Assembly (NCBI RefSeq): GCF_001865015.1 | Contig: NZ_MJGV01000068.1 | Span: forward strand, 1-64,000 | From: Curtobacterium sp. MMLR14_010 | Lineage (GTDB): Bacteria > Actinomycetota > Actinomycetes > Actinomycetales > Microbacteriaceae | Length of the DNA: 64,000 nt | Direction: 5' to 3' | Part shown: in pieces, positions 36,328 to 45,393 of the stretch | Layout of the letters: each line of letters opens with the position of its first letter | Position numbering within the stretch: the first letter of the stretch is position 1 | Made by a program: the position numbers and the translations under genes | The notes under the pieces: generated by a model | What the model was told of the DNA's origin: nothing | Database searches by the model: none | What the model saw: the letters and a program-made list of their open reading frames with translations, nothing else

Positions 36328-36349
36328 GCTGACCAGATGGAGACCTGGC

Positions 36350-36799
36350 TCAGGCGGACTGCGCCGGGTGGCTGGCGAGGACCTTGCCGAGCAGGCCGAT
36401 GAGGGCCGTGCGCTCGTCGGGGGAGAGCGCGGTCAGGAGCTCCGCCTGAACCGCCTGCGCGTGGTCCAGGAGCTCTGACGACCTGGCTCGGCCTGCTGTC
36501 GTGATGGTGACGACGTTCCGCCGCCGGTCCTCCGGGTCCGGCTGCCGGCTCGCGAACCCGTCGGTCTCGAGGCGGACGACGATGCCGTTGACGTTGTTCC
36601 GGTCGAGACCGAGGATCCGCCCGATGTCGGCCTGGCTGAGCGGGCCGTTCTCCTCGAGGAGGGACAGGACCGCGAAGTCGGACCGCGCTTCGAGCGGCAT
36701 CCTGGCGCCCGTCAGACGCGCCCCGATCGTCGCGACACGGCCGGCCTGCCAGCTCACCAGGGTCCGGAGTGCCTCGGGGGGCGTCGGTGCATCAGGCAT
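36350..36799 (-). CDS. MarR family transcriptional regulator
   Basis: A 149-aa protein. The winged helix is seen as GPLSQADIGRILGLDRNNVNGIVVRLE followed by the wing SRQPDPEDRRRNVVTIT. Starts MPDAPTPPEALRTLV at 36799. It is divergent from an SDR-like gene with two inverted repeats between them, so autoregulation and control of that gene are likely. Confidence 0.9.
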   Translation of the reverse strand: MPDAPTPPEALRTLVSWQAGRVATIGARLTGARMPLEARSDFAVLSLLEENGPLSQADIGRILGLDRNNVNGIVVRLETDGFASRQPDPEDRRRNVVTITTAGRARSSELLDHAQAVQAELLTALSPDERTALIGLLGKVLASHPAQSA

Positions 36800-36814
36800 G
36801 GCAGCACGATACCA

Positions 36815-36871
36815 GTTGGCTCGACCAACGATCAGTGCTACCGCTGGTAAAACCAACATTGGTCTAACCAA
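36815..36871. promoter_or_regulatory. two inverted repeats in MarR/SDR divergent promoter
   Basis: GTTGG-N5-CCAAC (36815-36829) and TTGGT-CTA-ACCAA (36859-36871) share the TTGG half-site. They are likely MarR operators. Confidence 0.55.
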
Positions 36872-36882
36872 GGAGTTCTGCC

Positions 36883-37626
36883 ATGAACGAAGCACCCTCC
36901 ACCCACGACCTCTCCGGCCGCCGCGTCCTCGTGCCCGGCGGCACCGGGGGCGTCGGCGAAGGCATCGTTCGCGCCTACCTCGAAGCGGGCGCCGACGTCG
37001 TCGTGCCCACCCGGTCCGAGGCGCGCGGAGCCGAGCTGCGCGCTGCTCTCGGCGTTGTCGGGACGTCCCCGTTGCTACATCTGCCCACGCACGACTACAC
37101 GTCCTTTGCCGGTGCTGAGGCACTCGGTCGCGAGATGACCGAGCGGATGGGTGGCATCGACGACGTCATCGTGCCCGTGGGCGGCTGGTGGCAGGGCGGG
37201 CCGCTGACCAACATCAGTGAGGGCGACTGGGCCGCTGCCTTCACCGGGCTCGCCACGGTGCACATGGCGGTGGCGCGGTCGATCGTTCCTCGGCTCAGCG
37301 GCCTCGGCGCGTACACGGTGATCGTCGGTCAGTCAGCGGAGTTCCCGGTGCCCAACAGCGGGCTGGTGAGCATGGAGCAGGCTGCGGTGCTCATGATGCA
37401 GCGCGTTCTGGCCGCGGAGTCGCCGGAGAAGCGCATCCACGCGCTCGTGCTCGGGCCTGTCCGGACACGGTTCGTCGAGGGCGATCCGGAGTGGGTCTCC
37501 GCGGCCGAGGTCGGCGCGGTCTCGATCGCGCTGTCTCTTGCGACCGAGGTCAGCAGCCGGACCGTGCCCCTCGGGTCGGCCGCCGAGGCTCGTGCGACGG
37601 TCGAAGCCCTCGTGCCCGCGCGCTGA
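36883..37626 (+). CDS. SDR-fold protein lacking the Tyr/Lys dyad
   Basis: A 247-aa Rossmann protein with the cofactor motif VPGGTGGVGEGIV near residue 18. The usual catalytic YxxxK is not present: the matching segment SGLVSMEQAAVLMM has Val and Gln in those places. It may be an inactive reductase, an NAD(P)-sensing protein, or use another residue. RBS AAGGAG lies 8 bp before ATG 36883. Divergent MarR gene upstream. Confidence 0.8.
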   Translation: MNEAPSTHDLSGRRVLVPGGTGGVGEGIVRAYLEAGADVVVPTRSEARGAELRAALGVVGTSPLLHLPTHDYTSFAGAEALGREMTERMGGIDDVIVPVGGWWQGGPLTNISEGDWAAAFTGLATVHMAVARSIVPRLSGLGAYTVIVGQSAEFPVPNSGLVSMEQAAVLMMQRVLAAESPEKRIHALVLGPVRTRFVEGDPEWVSAAEVGAVSIALSLATEVSSRTVPLGSAAEARATVEALVPAR

Positions 37627-37653
37627 CCGCTCGGTCCGCGATGGACGTGCCCG

Positions 37654-38874
37654 CTACCGGCTGAGCTCGTCCTCGACGAACGTCGGACGGCTGAGTGTGA
37701 CCGCCGGGATCGCTGCCGCGAGCGTGACGGCGAGGAGGAAGAGCAGCGGCAGCGTCCAGCCGCCACTGGCGTCGTGGAGCAGCCCGACCAGCAGCGGGCC
37801 GAGGGCGCCGAGCGCGTACGCGGTGCCCTGGGCGAAGCCGCTCAAGGCGACGGTTCCGCCGTGTGTCCGGGTGCGGACGTTGATGAGCACCAGGCAGACC
37901 GGGAACAGGATCGAGCCGCAGCCGATCAGGAGCACCCAGAGCAGGGTGAGCGGCGCTGGCGCGAGCAGCAGGCCGAGGTACCCGAGTGCGAAGCTCAGGA
38001 CGCCGGCGGCGATCAACCAGCCGACGTTCCGGAGTCGGGGCACGAGCAGGGGAGCGATGAGAGCGCCGGGGACACTGATCACGCCGGTGACGGCGAGGAG
38101 CACGCCCGCTTCGGTCGGCGTCGATCCGGCGACGTCCTGCAGGATCTCGGGCAGCCAGGCGAAGGCCGCGTAGGTGCAGATCGCGCTCGAGGAGAAGAGC
38201 GCGGTGATTGACAGCGCAGCGCGTGATCGCCACAGGCGGGTGACGACCTCGGTGGGTGCGGCGCTGACGAGACCGGCGTCCGTACGGCGCAGTCGGCGCT
38301 GCTGCGCGAGGACGACGAGCCACGGGACGAGTGCTGCCGCCGAGGTCACTGCCCAGACGGCGAGCGAGGTCCTCCATCCGGCGTACTGCGCGATGGGCGC
38401 AGCCAGGGCAGCCGGCACGGCGGTGCTGACACCCACGATGCACGCGTAGACCGCGGTCAGCAGGGCCACTCGGTCGGGGAAGTAGCGGCGGACGACGGAC
38501 GGCAGCAGCACGTTGCCGACTCCGGTCCCGGCGAAGGCCACGATGCTGCCGACGAGCAACATCGCGACGCCGGGTGCGAAGGCCCGGACGAGATGGCCGA
38601 CGGTGATGAGGACCAGCGCGAGGACGATCCCGCCGTCGAGTCCGAGACGCCGTGCGACGCGCGGGGCCGTGAACCCCGAGGCGGCGAACAGCAGCGGCGG
38701 CAGGGTGCCGAGCAGGCCGACGTCGAGGTTCGAGACGGGGAAGTCGGCCCGGATGTCGCCGATGATCGGGGAGACTGCGGCGACCGCTTGGCGAAGGGTG
38801 AACGCCACGAGCACGATGCCCAGCAGCGCGGCCGTGCGACCTGCCCACAGTGGAAGGCGACGGCTCTCGAGCAT
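37654..38874 (-). CDS. MFS transporter, CynX/NimT type
   Basis: A 406-aa protein with 12 hydrophobic segments. The N-terminus LLGIVLVAFTLRQAVAAVSPIIGDI is typical of the cyanate/nitroimidazole transporter-like family. RRLGLDGG in loop 2-3 replaces the classical MFS motif. It is convergent with the SDR-like gene. Substrate unknown. Confidence 0.87.
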   Translation of the reverse strand: MLESRRLPLWAGRTAALLGIVLVAFTLRQAVAAVSPIIGDIRADFPVSNLDVGLLGTLPPLLFAASGFTAPRVARRLGLDGGIVLALVLITVGHLVRAFAPGVAMLLVGSIVAFAGTGVGNVLLPSVVRRYFPDRVALLTAVYACIVGVSTAVPAALAAPIAQYAGWRTSLAVWAVTSAAALVPWLVVLAQQRRLRRTDAGLVSAAPTEVVTRLWRSRAALSITALFSSSAICTYAAFAWLPEILQDVAGSTPTEAGVLLAVTGVISVPGALIAPLLVPRLRNVGWLIAAGVLSFALGYLGLLLAPAPLTLLWVLLIGCGSILFPVCLVLINVRTRTHGGTVALSGFAQGTAYALGALGPLLVGLLHDASGGWTLPLLFLLAVTLAAAIPAVTLSRPTFVEDELSR

Positions 38875-38972
38875 CTGCCGAGTCTAGGGGTGAGGGTGCT
38901 TCGTCTCAGGGTTGCGGCTGCTGTTCGCGACCGCGTTCCGGCCTGGAGGCGCGGTGCCAGTCACGCGTCAGG

Positions 38973-39164
38973 TCAGCGCTGATGAGTGCGCTGTCTCCTC
39001 CGTGTCTCCCTGACGAACTTGGCGCCGAGGCCGGCCCCGATCACGACGACTGGGGTGCCGATACAGAAGGCGGCCGATGATGCCGTGGGCAAGCTGTAGG
39101 CGATCGCGAGCAGTGCTCCGAGTGCAGCGACGACGATCAGGATGTATAGCAGCCATGCACGCAT
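38973..39164 (-). CDS. small two-helix membrane protein
   Basis: A 63-aa protein with two hydrophobic segments (LLYILIVVAALGALLAIAYSL and CIGTPVVVIGAGLGAKFV) and a basic tail RETRRRQRTHQR. RBS GGAAGGAG is 7 bp upstream. No family recognised. Confidence 0.55.
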   Translation of the reverse strand: MRAWLLYILIVVAALGALLAIAYSLPTASSAAFCIGTPVVVIGAGLGAKFVRETRRRQRTHQR

Positions 39165-39292
39165 GGGGATGCTCCTTCCGTGTACCGGATCAGAAGGGTC
39201 TGGACGAGCGGCTGCTCGGTGACAACCACCTTGTACCGAGTACGCAGAACGCGCAACGTGGAATACCGGTTGTTCAAGGCGCGGTCCGCCAG

Positions 39293-39313
39293 AGGGGTTC
39301 CGTCAGAACCCTT
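39293..39313. promoter_or_regulatory. inverted repeat upstream of XRE-type gene
   Basis: AGGGGTTC-N5-GAACCCTT (7 of 8 pairs) lies 22 bp before the putative -10 box of the regulator gene; candidate operator. Confidence 0.4.
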
Positions 39314-39334
39314 CAACTCGGCATCGTCCGCTCG

Positions 39335-39340
39335 TACGGT
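39335..39340 (+). promoter_or_regulatory. putative -10 box (leaderless) of XRE-type gene
   Basis: TACGGT ends 7 bp before GTG 39348. Confidence 0.4.
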
Positions 39341-39347
39341 TCCAGGT

Positions 39348-40232
39348 GTGGATCACCGAGCAGAGGTACGCGACTACCTGACGTCGCGCCGAGGGCGCCT
39401 CACCCCGGCGCAGGCCGGGATCGAGCCGAGCGGAGGCCGTCGCCGTGTCGCGGGGCTGCGCCGCGACGAGGTCGCCCGACTGGCGGGCGTGAGCATCGAC
39501 TACTACACCCGCCTCGAGCGGGGGAACCTCTCCGGTGTCTCCGATTCCGTCCTCGACGCGATCGCCCGGGCGCTGCAGCTGGATCGCGCCGAACACGATC
39601 ACCTCCGCGACCTCGCGCGCACGGCGAACGAGGCGGGAGTCCGCTCGCGACCTCGCACATCGGTCGTGGAGTCGGTCCGGCCTGAGGTGCAGTGCCTGCT
39701 CGATGCGATCACGGGCGCCCCTGCGTTCGTCACGAACACGCGGATGGACATGGTCGCCGCGAACACGCTCGGCTTCGCGCTCTACTCCGAGATGTACCGG
39801 GGTGTCGACCGCCCGGCGAACCACTCGCGCTTCATCTTCCTGGACTCCCGCGCGCACGCCTTCTACCCCGACTGGGAGCGGGCAGCGAACGTGAACGTCG
39901 AGATCCTCCGGCGCGACGCGGGCCGCAACCCGCACGACACGAAGCTCGCGGCGCTCATCGGCGAGCTGTCGATGCGCAGCGACGACTTCCGCACCCGGTG
40001 GGCCGCGCACAACGTGCGACGCCACTACACCGGTCTGAAGCAGTTCCAGCACCCCGTGGTCGGCCTGCTCGAGCTCACCTTCCAGGTCAGCGAGCTGCAG
40101 GACGACCCCGGCCACTCGATGACCGTGTACCCGGCCGTCCCCGGCAGCGCCTCCGACGAGAAGATCCGGATGCTCGCCACCTGGGCCGCCACCGAGGACA
40201 TCGCACGCCTCCCCGCCAGCACGGCGAACTGA
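39348..40232 (+). CDS. XRE-type regulator with MmyB-like ligand domain
   Basis: A 294-aa protein. The N-terminal HTH includes RRVAGLRRDEVARLAGVSIDYYTRLERGN, the hallmark of this actinobacterial group. The C-terminal MmyB-like (PAS-like) domain holds NTLGFALYSEMY and the conserved RHYTGLKQFQHPVVGLLEL. The GTG at 39348 was chosen for the family-typical start and the upstream -10 box. The following MFS gene, 56 bp downstream, is likely its target. Confidence 0.88.
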   Translation: MDHRAEVRDYLTSRRGRLTPAQAGIEPSGGRRRVAGLRRDEVARLAGVSIDYYTRLERGNLSGVSDSVLDAIARALQLDRAEHDHLRDLARTANEAGVRSRPRTSVVESVRPEVQCLLDAITGAPAFVTNTRMDMVAANTLGFALYSEMYRGVDRPANHSRFIFLDSRAHAFYPDWERAANVNVEILRRDAGRNPHDTKLAALIGELSMRSDDFRTRWAAHNVRRHYTGLKQFQHPVVGLLELTFQVSELQDDPGHSMTVYPAVPGSASDEKIRMLATWAATEDIARLPASTAN

Positions 40233-40288
40233 CTCCGCGCCACGCCCCCGCCGCCCGCGCGACGCCGCCCCGAGCCTCCGTAGGACCC

Positions 40289-41503
40289 ATGTCATCCACT
40301 GCACCCGTGCGCCTCCCCGACCAGAGCGCTCCTGACGAACCCCGCGCCATGCCCTGGCTCGCCCTCGCGCTCCTCGCCACGATGGGGTTCGTCCTCGTGG
40401 CCGCCGAGACGATGCCCGCGGGCCTCCTGCCGGTCATCGCCGAGAGGATGAGGATCAGCGAGGGGACCGTCGGACAGTTCATCAGCGTCTGGGCGCTCGG
40501 CACGGTGATCGTGACGATCCCCGCGATCAGCATGACCCGCGGGTTCCGCCGCAAGCCGCTGATCCTCGTGACGATCGCGTGCCTCATCGCCGCGAACACC
40601 GTCACGGCCCTCTCCAGCGACGTCATCGTGTCGCTCGTGTCCCGGTTCTTCGCCGGTGCGTTCACCGGGGTCATCTGGGGGATGCTCGCCGCCTACGGTC
40701 GTCGGATCAGCCCGCGCGACCGCTCCGGGCTGGCGCTGTCGATCGTCTCGGTCGGCGCGCCGGTCGGCTTCGCCCTCGGCACGCCACTGGGCGCCTGGCT
40801 CGGGACGACGTTCGACTGGCGCTGGTCTTTCGGCGGGCTGAGCCTGATCGCGCTGGTCACCTTCGTGCTGATCGCCCTGTTCGTGCCGGACGCGCCCGGT
40901 CAGCCGAGGACCGCGGCGGGGAGCCTGCCGTTGACGCGCGTCTTCGCGATGCCCGGCGTCGCGATCGTCTGTGTGGTGATCTTCGTCTGGATGCTCGCGC
41001 ACAACACGATCTACACCTACATCGCACCGTTCCTGCGCGACGGTGGCTCGGGCCTCGCCCCGGACATCGTGCTCCTGGTCTACGGCGTCTCCTCCGTCAT
41101 CGGCATCGCGATCACCGCGGCCTGCATCGACCGCTGGCCGAGAGCGCTGCTGCACCTGAGCATCGCGGTGTTCGTCGTCGCGGGGCTGATCCTGCTGGTG
41201 GGTCGCGGAGTGCCAGCTCTCGTCCTGGTGGCGAGCGTGCTGTGGGGCATCACCTTCGGTGGAGCCTCCGCCCAGCTCCAGTCAGCGCTCAGTCGCTCCG
41301 GTCGCGAGAACTCGGACGTCGCGAACTCGTTCCTCCCCGTGGCGTTCAACCTCGCGATCTTCGCCGCCGGCGTGCTCGGCGCGGTGCTGCTCGAGCGCTT
41401 CGACGCCCTGGTGCTCGCGGTGCTGATGGCGGGACTAGGCGTGATCGCCCTGCTGATCACCCTCCGTGGCCGCCGGTCGGCGTTCGCGGCCGACCGGAAC
41501 TGA
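40289..41503 (+). CDS. MFS transporter, DHA1 drug-efflux type
   Basis: A 404-aa protein with 12 predicted helices. It has the family motif VLVAAETMPAGLLPVIAERM in TM1 and GRRISPRDRSGLAL. This pattern matches AraJ/PbuE-type DHA1 exporters. Start MSSTAPVRLPDQS at 40289. Co-oriented with the XRE regulator. Confidence 0.88.
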   Translation: MSSTAPVRLPDQSAPDEPRAMPWLALALLATMGFVLVAAETMPAGLLPVIAERMRISEGTVGQFISVWALGTVIVTIPAISMTRGFRRKPLILVTIACLIAANTVTALSSDVIVSLVSRFFAGAFTGVIWGMLAAYGRRISPRDRSGLALSIVSVGAPVGFALGTPLGAWLGTTFDWRWSFGGLSLIALVTFVLIALFVPDAPGQPRTAAGSLPLTRVFAMPGVAIVCVVIFVWMLAHNTIYTYIAPFLRDGGSGLAPDIVLLVYGVSSVIGIAITAACIDRWPRALLHLSIAVFVVAGLILLVGRGVPALVLVASVLWGITFGGASAQLQSALSRSGRENSDVANSFLPVAFNLAIFAAGVLGAVLLERFDALVLAVLMAGLGVIALLITLRGRRSAFAADRN

Positions 41504-41516
41504 CCAGATCCGTGAC

Positions 41517-41550
41517 TGGAGGCGCGGTGCCAGCTGGCACCGAGCCTCCA
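41517..41550 (+). terminator. palindromic terminator after MFS gene
   Basis: TGGAGGCGCGGTGCCA-GC-TGGCACCGAGCCTCCA; one mismatch in 16 bp. Confidence 0.8.
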
Positions 41551-41614
41551 AGCGGTGCTCGTCATCGCCCCGGGTGTCCGACGGAGCCGCCAGCGGTCCT
41601 GACCGGACCACATG

Positions 41615-41661
41615 ACGGACTGGAGGCCGTGCTCACCTGGTGAGCACGGCCTCCAGTCCGT
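41615..41661. terminator. 47-bp perfect palindrome
   Basis: 23-bp arms (41615-41637 and 41639-41661) pair perfectly around a single T. Core TGGAGGCCGTGCTCACC. It is a second strong terminator between convergent genes. Confidence 0.8.
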
Positions 41662-41739
41662 TGGTGGCACGGCTGTCACCGTCACGCCCGTCGGCGGTCC
41701 CACCGCGACCGCCGGACTTGGAGCTCGACGGTGTCGTCG

Positions 41740-41982
41740 TCAGCGGCAGGAGGAACCGGTGTCGGCGATGTCGTTGACGGCGTGCTGCATCCCGCACACG
41801 AGGTGCTCGTACACCGCGGCGACCGGCGTGAGGAGGGTGCGGGCGATCTGGGACGGCAGGCCGGACGTGATCGACAGGCCGAGCAGGACGATGATCGCAG
41901 GTGCGACGAGCCAGGACCGGTACGCAGCCCTCGAGGCAGCCGGAGTGACTCCACCTGCCGACGGTTCGGGATCTCGTTCCAT
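41740..41982 (-). CDS. small membrane protein
   Basis: An 80-aa protein with one hydrophobic stretch (LVAPAIIVLLGLSITSGL) and two cysteines near the C-terminus (LVCGMQHAV, GSSCR). No family recognised. Confidence 0.5.
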   Translation of the reverse strand: MERDPEPSAGGVTPAASRAAYRSWLVAPAIIVLLGLSITSGLPSQIARTLLTPVAAVYEHLVCGMQHAVNDIADTGSSCR

Positions 41983-42048
41983 GGGTCCACACGACCATCC
42001 GCGTGGGGGTCACGGCATCAGTGCAGCTACGCACACCGGAAGGTGGGC

Positions 42049-43608
42049 TCAGGCGGGGACGACCTCCGCCTCGACGGTCCGGATGTGCGCGAGGACGTCG
42101 GAGGCTGCGGACACGGGACGGCGGGCGGCGATGTAGCCGTCCGGGCGGATGAGCACGACAGCGTCGTGCGCTGGCGCGTACCGGGATGCAGCATGGCCCT
42201 GCGAGTCCTCGATCGCTCCGGCGCCGATCCGGTGGACGTGCACGTCTGCGGGTGCGGCTTCGAGCGCACGCATGTCCTCGGGGTCGTCGGAGAGGACGAA
42301 CACCGTCCAGTGGGGGCCGCGGAGGAGGTCGAAGGTCGATCCGGCGAAGCCGAGGCCCCGGAGACCCGTCGCGTACGGTGCGCGCACGGCGGGCTGGTCG
42401 TCGAGGGACAGACGGTTCGGGGCGTAGCGCAGGGACAGCCCGGTGGTGTCGTCACCGCCCATGCCGTCGAGTCCGCGGTCGACTCCTTCCGCGCCACCGG
42501 TCGCGCCGGCGCGGAACGTGTGCATCTTGTCCGTGCTCATCTCGAGGACGGAAGCGGCGATCGGTCGGCGCTCCAGTTCGTACGTGTCGAGGAGAGCGGG
42601 GTCCGCACCCTGGACGACTGCGGCGAGCTTCCACCCGAGGTTCCAGCTGTCCTGGATCCCGGTGTTCATGCCCTGCCCTCCCGCTGGCGAGTGCGCGTGG
42701 GCAGCATCGCCGGCCAGGAACACCCGCCCGACGCGGTACTGGTCCGCGAGACGGACGTTGGCGCGGTAGAGCGAGAGCCAGGTCGCTTCCTTGAGGGTCA
42801 CCCGGTTCTTCCCGAGGTGGTCGTCGAGCAGCTGCTGGTACAGCTCGAGCGACGGTTGTTCCGCGTCGTCGCCGGCCTCGGTCGTCGACTGCCACTGCCA
42901 GAGGTCCGTCGTGGGGAGCGGGGTGAGGCCGATCATGCCGTGACTGGTCGGCAGGATGTATTGCCGCCCGTGGTCGAGTCCTTCGAGACGGACGTCGCCG
43001 AGGTACCAGCGATCGTGCATCGTGAACCCGTCGAAGGCCACGCCGAGCGCATGCCGGACCGTGCTCCTGCCTCCGTCCGCGCCGACGACCCATCGCGCGC
43101 GGATCGTCTCCGGGCCGTCCGGTCCGTCGACCAGCACGTCCACGAAGTCGGCCTGCTGGTCGATGCCGGTGGCGGCGGTGCCGAACTCGACATGGACACC
43201 GTCGAGCGCCAGGCGGTCCCGGAGCGGGCCCTCGACGTCGAACTCGCTGATCCAGAGGGTCTCCGGGTAGGCGGTCGTGGTCGGGTCGGACACCGGAACG
43301 GTGATGGGCTCTCGGTCGATCACCGTGCCGTCGTCGGTGATCATCCGGACCGGCAGCTTCGTGACACCACGCGTCAGGACCTCGTCGGCGACGCCGAGGT
43401 CGTCGAGCACCTCGAGACTCCGGGGTTGCAGGCCCTTCCCGCGCGAGGCGACGCTCGGCACGTCGAACCGCTCGATGACGCGGACGCGGGTTCCGCGCCG
43501 GGCGAGGTCGCAGGCGAGCGTGAGCCCCGTGGGGCCAGCGCCGACGATCACGACGTCCGTGATGGTGGTCGGGCTGGGGCTCGGGGTGGTGGGGGTGGTG
43601 TGCGGCAT
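42049..43608 (-). CDS. FAD-dependent aromatic-ring monooxygenase
   Basis: A 519-aa class A flavoprotein hydroxylase, related to pentachlorophenol/rifampicin/polyketide hydroxylases. The FAD motif DVVIVGAGPTGLTLACDLARRG is near residue 18. The DG motif RWVVGADGGRSTVR and the GD motif GRVFLAGDAAHAHSPAGGQG are all intact. A thioredoxin-like C-terminal domain (about 400-519) is present. Divergent TetR regulator upstream with an operator between. Confidence 0.93.
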   Translation of the reverse strand: MPHTTPTTPSPSPTTITDVVIVGAGPTGLTLACDLARRGTRVRVIERFDVPSVASRGKGLQPRSLEVLDDLGVADEVLTRGVTKLPVRMITDDGTVIDREPITVPVSDPTTTAYPETLWISEFDVEGPLRDRLALDGVHVEFGTAATGIDQQADFVDVLVDGPDGPETIRARWVVGADGGRSTVRHALGVAFDGFTMHDRWYLGDVRLEGLDHGRQYILPTSHGMIGLTPLPTTDLWQWQSTTEAGDDAEQPSLELYQQLLDDHLGKNRVTLKEATWLSLYRANVRLADQYRVGRVFLAGDAAHAHSPAGGQGMNTGIQDSWNLGWKLAAVVQGADPALLDTYELERRPIAASVLEMSTDKMHTFRAGATGGAEGVDRGLDGMGGDDTTGLSLRYAPNRLSLDDQPAVRAPYATGLRGLGFAGSTFDLLRGPHWTVFVLSDDPEDMRALEAAPADVHVHRIGAGAIEDSQGHAASRYAPAHDAVVLIRPDGYIAARRPVSAASDVLAHIRTVEAEVVPA

Positions 43609-43655
43609 GACGCTGCCTTCCGGTTCGGAGCACGGGATTGTGCCGGAGTTTTCAC

Positions 43656-43670
43656 ACTACACCGTGTAGT
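43656..43670. promoter_or_regulatory. TetR operator
   Basis: ACTACAC-C-GTGTAGT is a perfect 15-bp palindrome between the divergent FAD monooxygenase and TetR genes. Confidence 0.7.
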
Positions 43671-43686
43671 TCCGAAACTCGATGGC

Positions 43687-43692
43687 TACAGT
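43687..43692 (+). promoter_or_regulatory. putative -10 box (leaderless) of TetR gene
   Basis: TACAGT ends 6 bp before ATG 43699 and lies 16 bp after the operator. Confidence 0.4.
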
Positions 43693-43698
43693 CGGGGT

Positions 43699-44319
43699 AT
43701 GGCCGTTCCCACCCGTGCTCTCCGCCCGAGCTCCGAGCGGAAGCGGGCGGCGATGCTCGACGCTGCCCGGGACCGCTTCCTCGTGGACGGCTACGACCGC
43801 ACGTCCGTCGATGCCGTCGCCGCACAGGCGGGCGTCTCCAAGCGGACGGTCTACGACCACTTCACGGACAAGGACGGCCTGTTCGCCAGCGTCGTGGAGC
43901 AGGCGTCCGCGGCGTTGATGTCGTCCGTCGAGGAAGCTGCCGACCAGGAGCTCCGCGTGGACCGCGACCTCACCACCGCGCTCCTGGCGTTCACACGACG
44001 GATCGCCACCGAGACGCTGCAGTCGTCCGACTACGCCGTCGTGAAGATGCTCCTCGAGTCGGGGCGGTCGGTCCCCGTGGCCGGGACGGACCTGGCACAC
44101 GACCCCGAGCAGCTCATCGCGGACCGGTTCCGCGAGCTGGCCGACGCCGGCGTGATCCGCGCGGCGAACCCGCGTCGGGCCTCCGAGCACTTCACCGCCC
44201 TGACGTTCCTCCTCGCGCTGAACGCACCGGGACTCGACGCCGCTGCTGTCGACGCGGTCTTCGTCGACGGCGTGGACGCCTTCGTCCGCGCGTACGGCGC
44301 CGAGCGCGCGGCTCCGTGA
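43699..44319 (+). CDS. TetR family regulator of the FAD monooxygenase
   Basis: A 206-aa protein with HTH KRAAMLDAARDRFLVDGYDRTSVDAVAAQAG then SKRTVYDHFTDKDGLF, and a TetR_C-type AefR-like C-terminal domain. Start at 43699 is set by the -10 box. The palindrome at 43656-43670 is its likely binding site. Confidence 0.9.
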   Translation: MAVPTRALRPSSERKRAAMLDAARDRFLVDGYDRTSVDAVAAQAGVSKRTVYDHFTDKDGLFASVVEQASAALMSSVEEAADQELRVDRDLTTALLAFTRRIATETLQSSDYAVVKMLLESGRSVPVAGTDLAHDPEQLIADRFRELADAGVIRAANPRRASEHFTALTFLLALNAPGLDAAAVDAVFVDGVDAFVRAYGAERAAP

Positions 44320-44338
44320 ACTGAGTGCTGTAGTCCGC

Positions 44339-45361
44339 TCAGAGCTCGTTGCGGACGATCGCCGCTCCCGCAGACAACGCGCCGAGCTTGTCGAGCGCGG
44401 CACCTCGCGCGAGGGGAGCCATCCCGCAGTTGGAGCTCGGGATGAGCTTGTCGGCGTCGACGAAGGCGAGGGCGCGGCGAAGCACCTCCGCGACCTCCTC
44501 CGGGGTCTCCACGGTCTCGGTGGCGACGTCGATCGCGCCGAGCATGACCTTCTTGCCGCGGATGAGTTCGACGAGGTCGAGCGGGACGTGGGAGTGGATG
44601 CACTCCAGCGAGACGATGTCGATGGACGACTGCTGCAGGAGTGGGAAGGACTGCTCGTACTGGCGCCACTCAGCGCCCAGCGTCTCCTTCCACTTGTTGT
44701 TGGCTTCGATCCCGTAGCCGTAACAGATGTGCACGGCGGTCTCGACGCGGAGCCCCTCGGCTGCGCGTTCGAGTGCGGCCACGCCCCAGTCCTGCACCTC
44801 GTTGTGGAAGACGGTGAAGGCGGGCTCGTCGAACTGGATGACGTCGACGCCGGCAGCTTCGAGTTCGCGCGCCTCCTGGTTGAGGATCGTGGCGAACTCC
44901 CACGCCAGCTTCTCGCGGCTCTTGTAGTGCTGATCCGACAGCGTGTCGATCATCGTCATCGGGCCGGGGAGCGCCCACTTGATCGGGCGGTCGGTCTGGG
45001 CGCGGAGGAACGCGGCGTCCTCGACGAACACGGGCACCCGGCGGCTGACGGCACCCACGACGGTCGGGACGGCAGCGTCGTACCGGTCACGGATCCGGAC
45101 GGTCTCCTTGCGGTCGAGGTCGACGCCGTCGAGGTGCTCGATGAAGGTCGTGACGAAGTGCTGCCGGGTTTGCTCGCCGTCGCTGACGATGTCGATCCCG
45201 CGGCGCTCCTGCTCGTGGACGGCGGAACGGAGCGCGTCCTGCTTGCCCTCGGTCAGCGCTGCCCCCTGCAGCTGCCAGGGGGACCAGAGTCGCTCGGGCT
45301 CGGCGAGCCAGGACGGTTTCGGCAGGCTGCCGACGATGGAGGTGGGCAGGAGGGTGCTCAT
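44339..45361 (-). CDS. mesD: core MetE-like folate-independent methionine synthase (MesD type)
   Basis: A 340-aa protein matching only the C-terminal catalytic barrel of MetE. Zinc ligands are visible in VHICYGYG (His and Cys) and SSNCGMAPL (Cys), with IQFDEPAF in the barrel. It starts STLLPTSIVGSLPKPSW. The adjacent DUF1852 gene identifies it as the MesD type, which needs the partner MesX and does not use methyl-folate. The methyl donor is not known to me. Confidence 0.87.
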   Translation of the reverse strand: MSTLLPTSIVGSLPKPSWLAEPERLWSPWQLQGAALTEGKQDALRSAVHEQERRGIDIVSDGEQTRQHFVTTFIEHLDGVDLDRKETVRIRDRYDAAVPTVVGAVSRRVPVFVEDAAFLRAQTDRPIKWALPGPMTMIDTLSDQHYKSREKLAWEFATILNQEARELEAAGVDVIQFDEPAFTVFHNEVQDWGVAALERAAEGLRVETAVHICYGYGIEANNKWKETLGAEWRQYEQSFPLLQQSSIDIVSLECIHSHVPLDLVELIRGKKVMLGAIDVATETVETPEEVAEVLRRALAFVDADKLIPSSNCGMAPLARGAALDKLGALSAGAAIVRNEL

Positions 45362-45393
45362 GCGGTTGGGGTTCCTGTCGAGTGGGGTGTCGG

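Noticed and set aside
31390-36330. Prophage or integrative element around the ubiquitin-like operon
   Set aside because: No integrase, attachment repeats, or phage structural genes were seen.
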